Shown here: one piece after another, positions 41,121 to 49,800 of the stretch | Layout: the number at the start of each line of letters is the position of its first letter | Numbering within the stretch: the stretch's first letter is position 1 | Origin: Acidobacteriota bacterium | GTDB taxonomy: Bacteria > Acidobacteriota > Thermoanaerobaculia > Multivoradales > J023 | Direction: 5' to 3' | Length of the DNA: 58,602 nucleotides | NCBI GenBank assembly: GCA_029263355.1 | Contig: JAJCXQ010000425.1 | Span: 1-58,602, forward strand | Translations under genes and position numbers: made by a program | Notes under the pieces: model-generated | What the model was told of the DNA's origin: nothing | The model's database searches: none | Seen by the model: only the letters and a program-made list of their open reading frames with translations

Positions 41121-41189
41121 GGTTATCCCGATCAGGATCATTCGATGAAGTTCTGGCTCGAACCCATGATACGATCCCGATCGGGATAA
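41121..41189 (+). promoter_or_regulatory. Paired HipB-type operators upstream of hipBA
   Basis: Two sites lie about 49 bp apart centre to centre: ATCCCGATCAGGAT (41124-41137, near-palindromic) and ATCCCGATCGGGAT (41173-41186, perfect palindrome). The flanks GTT and AAC extend them into one large inverted repeat (41121-41138 against 41172-41189). E. coli HipB operators have TATCC and GGATA half-sites, the same half-sites though with 8 bp rather than 6 bp between them. The second site overlaps a possible extended -10 (TGATACGAT). Autorepression of hipBA is the natural reading. Confidence 0.75.
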
Positions 41190-41235
41190 CTATCGCCCTC
41201 GCCATCTCTCGAGTCACCGGTTCCGATTGCCACCC

Positions 41236-41460
41236 ATGTCCAACGCCATCCACTCCACCAGCGAGCTCGGCACACTGATCCGCATCGAGCGCAAGACCCT
41301 CGGCCTGACCCAGAGCGACCTTGCAGCAGCTTGCGGCCTCAGTCTGCGCTTCATCAGTGAGCTCGAGCGTGGACGCGCGAGCGCCGGCATCGGCCGCGTG
41401 CTGCATGTGCTCGACATGTTGGGTCTCGGAGTGACGATCGAGAGCCCCGCGAGTGGCTAG
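41236..41460 (+). CDS. hipB: HipB antitoxin
   Basis: A 74-residue XRE-type helix-turn-helix protein: LGTLIRIERKTLGLTQSDLAAACGLSLRFISELERGRASAGIGRVLHVLDMLGLGV. It should neutralise HipA and bind the two upstream operator sites. ATG 41236 lacks a strong ribosome site. The 3' end overlaps the hipA GTG by 8 bases. Confidence 0.92.
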   Translation: MSNAIHSTSELGTLIRIERKTLGLTQSDLAAACGLSLRFISELERGRASAGIGRVLHVLDMLGLGVTIESPASG

Positions 41461-42712
41461 AGACCTGACCGTCTACCTCCAGGGGAAGGTCGCGGGTACC
41501 TTGCGGCAAGAGGACTCGGGCCGCCTGACCTTCACCTATGACGGTGGTTACCTCAACCGTCCTCGAGCCCAGCCTCTGTCGCTCTCCTTGCCGCTGCAAG
41601 AGGAGCCCTTCGACGATCGCCAGGCGCGGCCATTTTTAGCCGGTTTGTTGCCTGACGACCACGCCCGCGAGCGTCTGGCCCGCTACCTGGGCGTTTCCCG
41701 GCGCAACGACTTTGCGCTGCTGGCAGAGGTGGGGGGAGAATGCGCTGGCGCCGTCGCGTTTTACCCGCCCGACACCGATCCGCCTCCGGCGGGGCAAGGC
41801 GATCTCACGCCCCTCGACGACACTGCGCTGGCGACGTTGTTGCGCGACTTGCCTCGCCGCCCGCTGCATGCCGGTGGCGAGATGCGCCTCTCTCTCGCTG
41901 GTGCCCAAGACAAGATGGCGCTGGTACTTGTGGGTGGAGTCTTCAACCTGCCACGGGGTGATCACCCCACGACCCACATCCTCAAACCCGCGATTGAGCA
42001 GTTTGCTGACACAGTTTCCAACGAGTACTTCTGCATGCGGCTCGCGGCCCGGCTCGGACTCGAGGTGCCGGCTGTCGAGGTCGGTCGTGCGGAGGACGTC
42101 CCTTTCCTGATCATCGAACGATACGATCGGGTCGGTGGCGAGGGCAGCGAGCCCCGGCGCATGCACCAGGAAGATTTCTGCCAAGCGCTAGCGATTCCAC
42201 CCGAACACAAATACCAGGGCGAAGGTGGTCCGTCCTTGGCTCAATGTTTCGAACTGCTCAATGCCTGTGCCCGCCCGGTACTCGATCGCCTCGAGTTGCT
42301 TCGCCGCGTGTTCTTCAACTACTTGATCGGCAATGCTGATGCCCACGGCAAGAACTTCGCGCTCTTGTATAAGCCAAAAGGAATCACCCTTGCGCCGGCC
42401 TACGATCTCCTGTGCACCACGATCTACAGCGACCATACCGACCGGATGGCGATGAAAATCGGCCGCAAGAACCGCTTCCCCGAGGTTCTTCCACGCCACT
42501 GGGACACCTTCGCCCGGGACGCTGGCCTCGCCCCGCCGCAGGTCCGTCGAGATTTGCTCGCTATGGCCGAGCGGCTGCCTACCGAAGCGCATCATCTGTC
42601 GGACGAGCTCCAGCCTCTCAGCCGAGACGCTATGCACTCGATGTTTGTTCAGATCACCCGCGATATCGCCAAGCGTGCGGAATCTGTGAAACGCTGTTTC
42701 AGCGATTTGTGA
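41453..42712 (+). CDS. hipA: HipA serine/threonine kinase toxin
   Basis: A 419-residue full-length HipA. Landmarks are the N-terminal beta domain (LTVYLQGKVAGTLRQ), SLAGAQDKMAL with Ser147 in the regulatory loop, HILKP (ATP contact), the catalytic GNADAHGKNFAL (Asp296) and a DFG-like YDLLCTT. HipA of E. coli phosphorylates glutamyl-tRNA synthetase and triggers persistence. The start is GTG 41453 inside hipB, so the pair is translationally coupled. All kinase residues look intact, so an active toxin is expected. Confidence 0.94.
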   Translation: MARDLTVYLQGKVAGTLRQEDSGRLTFTYDGGYLNRPRAQPLSLSLPLQEEPFDDRQARPFLAGLLPDDHARERLARYLGVSRRNDFALLAEVGGECAGAVAFYPPDTDPPPAGQGDLTPLDDTALATLLRDLPRRPLHAGGEMRLSLAGAQDKMALVLVGGVFNLPRGDHPTTHILKPAIEQFADTVSNEYFCMRLAARLGLEVPAVEVGRAEDVPFLIIERYDRVGGEGSEPRRMHQEDFCQALAIPPEHKYQGEGGPSLAQCFELLNACARPVLDRLELLRRVFFNYLIGNADAHGKNFALLYKPKGITLAPAYDLLCTTIYSDHTDRMAMKIGRKNRFPEVLPRHWDTFARDAGLAPPQVRRDLLAMAERLPTEAHHLSDELQPLSRDAMHSMFVQITRDIAKRAESVKRCFSDL

Positions 42713-42841
42713 GTTCCGAACCGGTCTACTGACTTCTGCTTGCTGACGACCCGCGGGTCGACTCGACGGCAGATCTCAGGTCCGTTCGTGGTTCCAGGAG
42801 TACGCGCACAGTTCTGTGCTCAATAGAATAGGATCGAAGCC

Positions 42842-43372
42842 ATGCGAGCCTCCGTCGATCCGGCCAGAATCCACCAACTGATTCAGGAGTTGGGGCGCCG
42901 AGTCAGGGGGCCTGGTCGAATCTATCTCACCGGCGGCGCCTCGGCGCTGCTCGAAGGTTGGCGCGATACGACCGTGGATATTGATCTCAAGATCGACCCA
43001 GAACCCCCCGGAGTCTTCGAGGCGATCGCTGAGCTCAAAACGGAAATGGATATCAACATCGAGTTGGCGGCACCGGACCATTTTTTGCCGGTGCTTCCCG
43101 ACTGGCAGAGTAGATCGCGCTTCATTGATCGGCACGGTGAGGTCGACTTCTTCCACTATGATTTCCGCGCTCAGGCGCTCTCGAAGCTCGCCCGCGGCCA
43201 TGACCGTGACGCCCGCGACGTTCGATCGATGTTGGAGCGTGGTTTGGTGGAGCGCAAGGAGCTTGCTGCGGCTTTCGAGCAGATGCGGCCTGATCTCATC
43301 CGTTTTCCCGCTCTCGACATTCCGGCTTTTGAGCGTCGGGTCCGCGATGCGCTCGAGGTCAGCGATGCATAG
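42842..43372 (+). CDS. Nucleotidyltransferase-fold protein (DUF6036-like)
   Basis: A 176-residue protein with the minimal nucleotidyltransferase signature: LTGGASALL, then TVDIDLKIDP (metal Asp pair), and a third acidic position in HGEVDFFHYD. The C-terminal part (KLARGHDRDARDVRSMLERG) resembles the region after the catalytic core in DUF6036/AbiEii-like proteins. Such proteins often belong to toxin-antitoxin or abortive-infection pairs. AGGA lies before the ATG. It overlaps the next gene by 8 bases, directly after hipBA, so this stretch looks like a small defence or stress island. Confidence 0.78.
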   Translation: MRASVDPARIHQLIQELGRRVRGPGRIYLTGGASALLEGWRDTTVDIDLKIDPEPPGVFEAIAELKTEMDINIELAAPDHFLPVLPDWQSRSRFIDRHGEVDFFHYDFRAQALSKLARGHDRDARDVRSMLERGLVERKELAAAFEQMRPDLIRFPALDIPAFERRVRDALEVSDA

Positions 43373-43754
43373 GCTGACAGAAGGGGGTGCGCTCGATGGG
43401 CTGCCCGGGGCCGAGAGAATCGCGACCGGGCTCCGCGACCTGACGGCCGGTGTGTACTCTGCCGAAGCTTGCCTAGTGGCATGTGCATCGCTTCGACTGC
43501 GTGATCTGGGATTGTCCTTGCCCGAGCCACTCAGCCTACCCGAGGAGCCCGAGTTGCTGCTCTACCAGACTCTAGGGCAAGAGCACGACGACCCCTACTA
43601 CCGCTATAACTCCTGGCGTCAGGAGCTCGACAGCTTCATTGCTGCTTTGCAGGCACGGCGCCGGCTGTTGAGTGATCTCCTTGATCGATTGGATGAGGAA
43701 AACGGTCCGGTCGATGAGGCTCTGGTCCAGCAAAACGTCGAGATCTTGGAATGA
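43365..43754 (+). CDS. Unknown partner of the nucleotidyltransferase-fold gene
   Basis: A 129-residue soluble, acidic, largely helical protein that I cannot assign. The middle reads GVYSAEACLVACASLRLRDLGL and the second half YRYNSWRQELDSFIAALQARRRLLSDLLDRLDEENGPVDEALVQQNVEIL, probably two long helices. Its ATG (43365) overlaps the end of the upstream gene, so the two are probably made together and may form a two-component module. A HEPN-like toxin was considered, but no RX4-6H motif is present. Confidence 0.7.
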   Translation: MHRLTEGGALDGLPGAERIATGLRDLTAGVYSAEACLVACASLRLRDLGLSLPEPLSLPEEPELLLYQTLGQEHDDPYYRYNSWRQELDSFIAALQARRRLLSDLLDRLDEENGPVDEALVQQNVEILE

Positions 43755-43758
43755 ACCG

Positions 43759-43785
43759 CGGCGTCGCGCTCGACGCCGTCGCCTT
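43759..43785 (+). terminator. Candidate terminator after the nucleotidyltransferase pair
   Basis: CGGCGTCG (43759-43766) and CGACGCCG (43771-43778) form a perfect 8-bp stem with a CGCT loop right after the stop codon. Only a short T stretch (CTTTG) follows, so termination strength is doubtful. Confidence 0.4.
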
Positions 43786-43905
43786 TGTCGCCTTGGCTGG
43801 ACGTTCCTCGGGCATGGTGCGGTAGGCATTTTGGCACGGAACCCCGGCTGTGGCTTCTGATAATCTGCGCGAGCCTACCGTTACCAATGCCCTTAGGAGT
43901 GAACC

Positions 43906-44679
43906 GTGCTGACTTTGCTTTCGCCCGCCAAAACACTCGATCTCTCGGCCGCTCCCGCGGACCTCGCCACCACTGTGCCCCGTTTCGAGAAAGACATCGC
44001 GGTGCTCATGAAGCGCTGTAAGAAGCTGAGCGTACGGTCGCTCCGCCGCTTGATGGATCTGAGTGAGCCCCTCGCCGAGCTCAACCGTCAACGCTTCCAG
44101 GAGATGAGCTTTCCGTTCACTCCCGAGAATGCCAAACCTTGCGTCTTGGCGTTCCAAGGGGACGTCTACAAGGGACTCGACGCTGGGAGCTTGTCGCGTC
44201 GAGATCTGCAGTGGGCCCAAGACCGCCTGCGCATCTTGTCGGGGCTATATGGCCTGTTGCGCCCCCTCGACCTGATGCAGCCCTACCGCCTCGAGATGGG
44301 CACCCGGCTATCCAATACCCGGGGAAAGAATCTCTACAATTTTTGGGGTAACCGTCTGGTTGATGCCTTGAATGCCGAGGCTGCGGAGCGATCCACGACG
44401 GTGCTCAACCTGGCCTCGAACGAGTATTTCAAGGCGGTGCCCAAGAAGCGTCTCGAGGCCCCCCTGGTCCACGCTGACTTCAAGGAGATTCGCGATGGCA
44501 AACCGCGGACGATCAGCTTTTTCGCCAAGCGCGCCCGTGGCTTGATGGCTCGTTTTATTGTGCGCCATCGCGTCGAGGATCCGGCGGGGTTGAAGGAGTT
44601 TGCCGAAGAGGGTTACGGCTTCAATCCCGACCTCTCAGCCAACGATCGCCTGGTATTTACTCGCCAGCAAGCGGCGTAA
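43906..44679 (+). CDS. yaaA: Peroxide stress protein YaaA (DUF328)
   Basis: A 257-residue YaaA-family protein of normal length. The signatures LTLLSPAKTLD, FQGDVYKGLDAGSLS, LRILSGLYGLLRPLDLMQPYRLEMGTRL, NLASNEYFKAV and the HADFKE...RTISFFAKRARGLMARF block are all present. In E. coli YaaA lowers free iron during hydrogen peroxide stress. The start is GTG 43906 with TTAGGAGT at good spacing. It stands alone. Confidence 0.95.
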   Translation: MLTLLSPAKTLDLSAAPADLATTVPRFEKDIAVLMKRCKKLSVRSLRRLMDLSEPLAELNRQRFQEMSFPFTPENAKPCVLAFQGDVYKGLDAGSLSRRDLQWAQDRLRILSGLYGLLRPLDLMQPYRLEMGTRLSNTRGKNLYNFWGNRLVDALNAEAAERSTTVLNLASNEYFKAVPKKRLEAPLVHADFKEIRDGKPRTISFFAKRARGLMARFIVRHRVEDPAGLKEFAEEGYGFNPDLSANDRLVFTRQQAA

Positions 44680-44694
44680 CGGTTCACATAGACG

Positions 44695-46827
44695 ATGAAA
44701 TGGATCCAACTCCTGTTGCTCGTGACCTTCGCCGCCAGTGTAGGCTGCGGAACGCAGTCTTCCAACCTGCCGAAAGACCTCTCCCTGCTCTACGGCCGGG
44801 TTTTTACCGATCATCAATTTGCCGTGGTGCCGGGCCGACGCTGGGACTACTCGGAGGTGAAGCAGGGGTGGACGTTTCGCACTCAGGCGTCGCTGTGGTG
44901 GTACGTTCATCAGACGCCTGAGAGTCCGGTGACGGTGAGGGTGCGGCCGGCGACCGAGAGTGAAGGTTTTTGGTTTCAGCCCTATTGGGACGGAGAGCCT
45001 TTGGCCGAGGTGCCGATGGTGATGGAAGCGGAAGGAATCACCCTCGAGATTCCGCCCGAACGTCTGACGGCCGGGACCCATGAGTTACGGTTGCGTCGGC
45101 GCTCTGGGCCGCTTTATGGACCGGATACGATTGACAATGTCTTCGCTGCCATGAGCGTAAGCAGCGCCGAGCGTGATGTGCCGCTGGTGCGCGAGGAGCT
45201 CGCCACCTACCGTCAGCTGGCCAGTTTCCTGGAGTTTGGCGCTACCGGCCACGATCAGGAGAAGCGCTCCGGTTTCCTGTTCCTCGAGCCACGAACCGTG
45301 GAGATGACCGTCCACCGGGACGAGGCGGCGATGCTGCGGGTGATGGCGGAGAACCTCGGCAACGATCCAGCACGGTTTGCGGTCAGCAACGGCAGCGACC
45401 AGTTCGAGCAGACGCTGGACGGTCCGGGACGCCAGCGATTTCGTATTCCGCTGAGCGAAGGTCGCAACCGATTGACTTTTGAGGTCACAGCGGGAGGACC
45501 GTTCCTGTGGGGTGCGCCGATGGTGACCGGGCCACCGGACCGACGGCCATCGATTATCCTACTGTCGCTCGATACCACCCGCCGGGACGCCCTCGCTCCC
45601 TATGGCGCCCCGTCGCAAGTTACGCCGGCACTCGCGACCTTCGCCGAGCGGGCGACGGTGTTCGAGCAGGCTTTGGCAACATCGTCATGGACGCTGCCCT
45701 CCCATGGTTCCATGTTCACGGGTTTGTATCCGTCGCGGCACCGGGCGGGTGTGTCGGTGGACAAGCTGCCCTCCAATATCGCCACCCTGGCCCAGATTCT
45801 GCGCGGCGAAGGTTATTACACCGCTGGGGTCTCCGGAGGTCCGCTGACCGCCCATCGTTTTGGCCTCGGCCAAGGGTTCCATCAATATCGCGATCCGGAT
45901 CGCTCCGAAACCCGGGGTGATCGCATGACCGACCTCGCCGAAGAGGTGCTCGACGAATGGGACGATCGGCCGGTTTTCCTATTTCTCAACTACTTCGACG
46001 CTCACGGGCCGTACCAGGCACCGGAAGAATCGAAAGCCATCACTGGGGTCGATCGTTTACGCCAGGCGCTCGACGACCCGGACGCCTGGGGGGCGACGAT
46101 CGAGGGCAAGGCTGGGCAGTGGCAAGAGCTCACCGCCGGCCTCAACCCGATTCCCGACGACGTACTGGCCTATCTCCGCTCAGTTTACCTCTCCGAGGTC
46201 GCGTTCATGGACTCCCAGCTCGGTCGGCTGTTCGATCGCTTGCGGCGTGACGGGCTGTTCGACCGGTCGATGGTCGTGATCACCGCGGATCACGGTCAAC
46301 TGCTCGGCGAGTATGGCTTCCACGGCCACGGCAAACGACTCGACCCCGAACTGGTCGACGCGCCGCTGATCGTCAAATGGCCGCGTCAACAAGAGGCCGG
46401 GCGGGTCGCCGATCTGGCCTCGATCGTCGATGTATTTCCTACGATTCTAGCGACCGCTGGCATCACTCCGCCGCCGTCGGACGGTTTCATTCTGGGTCCC
46501 ACGAGCATTCCGGAGCGCGGTGAGCTCGATGTTGTGGTCATCGAGGAGCACGAGAGTCTGGTGCATCCGCTGCGCGGGCCGATGCGGATCGCACCCCATC
46601 TGGTCGGCTTCCAATCCCGCGACTTTCGCCATGTTTGGTGGCGCGACGGTGAACATTGTGCCAACTACCTCGATCGCGCCTGGGTCGACACGACTTGCCC
46701 GCAGGACGACCCGCGTCGGTCGCAGATCGAGCAGAGGCTCGATTCGCCGGTTGCCGAGGTCGCCGCCGGGGCTGAGCCTCTGAGCGCGGCAGACCGCCAA
46801 CGCTTGGAGGCCCTGGGTTATCTTTGA
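44695..46827 (+). CDS. Lipoprotein sulfatase-like (alkaline-phosphatase superfamily) hydrolase
   Basis: A 710-residue protein with a lipoprotein signal (lipobox ASVGC, lipidated Cys near residue 18), an N-terminal beta-rich domain of about 270 residues, and a C-terminal sulfatase-like domain: IILLSLDTTRRDALAPYG, SSWTLPSHGSMFTGLYPSRH, FLNYFDAHGPY and VVITADHGQLLGEYGFHGHGK. At the place of the formylglycine motif C/S-x-P-x-R it has T-L-P-S-H, so it should use a threonine nucleophile and not need formylglycine, as in phosphoethanolamine transferases or related phosphodiesterases. Substrate unknown; it would be anchored at the outer or inner membrane. Confidence 0.85.
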   Translation: MKWIQLLLLVTFAASVGCGTQSSNLPKDLSLLYGRVFTDHQFAVVPGRRWDYSEVKQGWTFRTQASLWWYVHQTPESPVTVRVRPATESEGFWFQPYWDGEPLAEVPMVMEAEGITLEIPPERLTAGTHELRLRRRSGPLYGPDTIDNVFAAMSVSSAERDVPLVREELATYRQLASFLEFGATGHDQEKRSGFLFLEPRTVEMTVHRDEAAMLRVMAENLGNDPARFAVSNGSDQFEQTLDGPGRQRFRIPLSEGRNRLTFEVTAGGPFLWGAPMVTGPPDRRPSIILLSLDTTRRDALAPYGAPSQVTPALATFAERATVFEQALATSSWTLPSHGSMFTGLYPSRHRAGVSVDKLPSNIATLAQILRGEGYYTAGVSGGPLTAHRFGLGQGFHQYRDPDRSETRGDRMTDLAEEVLDEWDDRPVFLFLNYFDAHGPYQAPEESKAITGVDRLRQALDDPDAWGATIEGKAGQWQELTAGLNPIPDDVLAYLRSVYLSEVAFMDSQLGRLFDRLRRDGLFDRSMVVITADHGQLLGEYGFHGHGKRLDPELVDAPLIVKWPRQQEAGRVADLASIVDVFPTILATAGITPPPSDGFILGPTSIPERGELDVVVIEEHESLVHPLRGPMRIAPHLVGFQSRDFRHVWWRDGEHCANYLDRAWVDTTCPQDDPRRSQIEQRLDSPVAEVAAGAEPLSAADRQRLEALGYL

Positions 46828-46830
46828 GCT

Positions 46831-46855
46831 GCCGCTACGCGGAGCCGCTACGGAA
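46831..46855 (+). repeat. Short tandem duplication after the sulfatase-like gene
   Basis: GCCGCTACGCGGA (46831-46843) is followed by GCCGCTACGGAA (46844-46855). The second copy overlaps the end of the convergent gene. Confidence 0.65.
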
Positions 46856-49800
46856 CCGACCAGGCTGACGTGTCACCCGACTCGAAGCCATCCACAAAGA
46901 TCAGCGGTGCGGCGCCATCCTCGGAGCGACCATCGAGCTGACGTAGGTAGGCGAGCAGATTGGCCTGTTCAGTAGCCGAGAGCGACAGTACCGTGCGGTG
47001 AGGCTGGGCGGTAGCCAACAACGCGGGGGTCGAGATGACGATGTCGTCGATGCTGACATTGGGGAACTCGTTGCCCGTGAAAACCGCGAGGGTGTTGGTC
47101 GCTCCCGGGGTGAAGGTGACGTCTTCGACCCGCAGTTGGAGCCAGTTGGTGTGGCGCCAACGGGGATCGTTGCCAGGATCACTGAGGGTCATCGTTTGGG
47201 CCACGCCGTTGAGACTGACTTGGATGTCTTGGGCGTTCCAGGAGCTGTAGCGGATCTCGACCGCGCCGGTGCCACCCGCGCCGCCGTCGATGTTGCTGAA
47301 GGTGACTCGGGCGCCGGTGTTGTTGAGCCCTACATAGGCGCGGTTGTGGACGGTGTCGTCGTTGTTGAGGTCAACGTATTCGGTGGTGATGGTGGCGCCA
47401 CCGGAGACGGTGCCGTCCTCGGCTTGCAAGATCTCACCCCCCGCCACCCGGAAGACATCCTCCAGCGTTGGCGCTGAGCCGTCGTGAAAGTACGGCGCGG
47501 TGTTCCAAACTCCGAGCAGGGTCGGGGTGTCGATGCCGGGCAGCGGGCCGCCGAGGCGCCCGCCCGAGCTGGTGCGCAGCGTGCCGACATCGTGCAGGGT
47601 GGCGCCGCCCAGGGTGCTGTCGGTGAAGCTCGCGCCGGCATGGCATCCGGCACAGCCAGCGCTCTGGAATACCGTGCGTCCGGCCCTGGCGTCGGCGGTG
47701 AGGAGGCCATCACTGCCGCGGAACGGGCTACGCGGCAACGACTCGCCCGCCAGCGAGGCGACGTAGGCGGCGAGGGCGTCGAGGTCGGTGCTGAGTCCGG
47801 TTTTGGGTGGCCCCAGGGTGTCGCTGGTGGCGTTGAAGTCAGCATCAGTCATGAAGCCGGCACCACCGAAAGGGCCGCGGATGTCGTTCTCGAAGTCCTG
47901 GATCTCGTCGAAGTTGGCGGTCCAGTGGACATTGCCGTGCCCCATACCGCTGCGTCCGCGTAAAGTGGTGGTATTGCGGAAACCTTCACCTCGGCCGTTG
48001 AAGTCCCAGGTTCGGCCATCGTGGGCACCGTCGAGATGGCATGAGGCGCAGCTCAGATAACCTTCGGCGCTCATCCGAGGATCGCTGGCGTGGTAGAAGA
48101 TGCGTTTGCCGTTGAGGACGGTGGGGGAGAGGCTCTCGTTGGCGACGGTGGAAATCGTGTTGGAGGCGACGCTTTTGTCGCCGAAGCGGAAGAGATCGTC
48201 GGTTTCGAATGCGGTGACGCCGCGACTCATGAAGTTCTTGATGAAAACACGGTTGGTGACCGGGTCGGCGCACACCCCCCGGGGCGCTGCCCCGCTGCCG
48301 AGCCGGGTGACGAGACTGACGAGGCCACTCGCCGGATCAGTGGCGAGCGCATCGAGCACAACAACCTCGTCGTTGCCTTGCAGCGCCACAAATACATAGT
48401 CACCGAGGGGTGAGAAGCCGGCGGCGGCGGCGGAGTCGCTGTTGTCGAGGTCAACCGCTCCGGTGAGGGTGTTGGTCGTGAGGTTGACCTGCGACAGGAC
48501 GTTGCGGACGGTGTTGTCTTGGTCGAGGTCGTCAGCGAAAAACAGCCCGCGCTCCGAGTTCGGTTTGTTGGAGCTGACCCAGGCACTCTGGCCATCGGGG
48601 GAGATGGTGATGCCAACCAGGTAATTGGCGACACCGCGACCACTGGCGGTGCTGTCACGATGGTTCTCGCCACCGAATTTGTTCAAGCGTAAAGTACGGG
48701 CAAGGGTGAAGCTGCTAGGGTCGACCTCCCACACTTCGGCGTGATTCAGGGGTGACATCAACCGGGTCACCAGCACCCGCGAACCGTCGCCGCTGACCGC
48801 GATAGCGCGGGGGGTGGGTCCGAGGGATAGATTGCCGGTCTGCTGCCGACTGGCGGCAGCGAAGCGACGCAGCTCGCCACTGCCTTGTAAAGTGACGTAG
48901 ACGGTCTGGCCGTCTGGAGAGACGGCGAGACCGACGGGAGCGCTGCCGTAGCCGGTGAGAAGATCGGTGATGAAGCCACCGCTGGCGTCGAGCACACGGA
49001 CGCGATCGTCGTCATGGCAGGTGACCCAGATCTCTCCCTGAGCGGTGCGGCCAAGGCTGCGCGGGTCGGCGCAGACGGGCGCCTCGAGAACGACGGCGAG
49101 GGTGTCGGCGTCGATGGCGGTCACCGAGTTATTGTCTGGATTCACTGCCCAGATCCGGCGTCCGGTGGTGTCACAGGTGAGCGGTGCGCTGTGGGTGGGG
49201 AGGGGACCTGCCGGCGGCGTCAGCACCGTCACCGTCAGCGTACGGCTGGACAGTGAGCCCGAGTCGTCCCGGGCCTGGACAGTGGCCTGGTAGTGGCCGG
49301 CGTCGGCATAAATGTGGGGCGCGGTTGCCGTGCTCGACCAGGCGGTGCTCGGTGAGCCGTCGCCGAAGTCGAAGCGGTACTCGATCGGATCGGCATTAGG
49401 ATCGGTGGCGCTGGCCGACAGGGTGACGGATTGCCCCGGCGGTACCGGGTAACTCGAGGCGGTGAAACTCTGGACGCTGGGGGGTGTGTTGCCGCCGACG
49501 CTCGAACCGGTGGAGAAGGTGAAGGAGTAACCTTCGATGCCGTTGCCGACCACGTCTCGGATACCGCCAGCAGGCAGCAGGACCTCGTAGGTGGTGTCGG
49601 CCTGCAGCGGGGCGTCCGGGGTGAAGGTCAAGATGTCGTCGAAGGCATAAATCAGGCGGCCGTTGATCGGTGACCCACCCAGGGGTTGTACGATGAACGT
49701 TGTGCCATTGACGATCGTCGGCGTGTCGAGGGTCTCGTGAATCAACACGCTGATCGGTGCGCCCAGCGGGTAGTTGGATCGGCCGGCACGTGGGATGTGA

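Noticed and set aside
42747..42760. A 14-bp palindrome CGACCCGCGGGTCG after hipA as a terminator
   Set aside because: There is no T tract and no loop of usual size, so it may be chance in GC-rich DNA.
43365..43754. HEPN toxin for the gene after the nucleotidyltransferase
   Set aside because: No RX4-6H motif is visible, so it was left unassigned.
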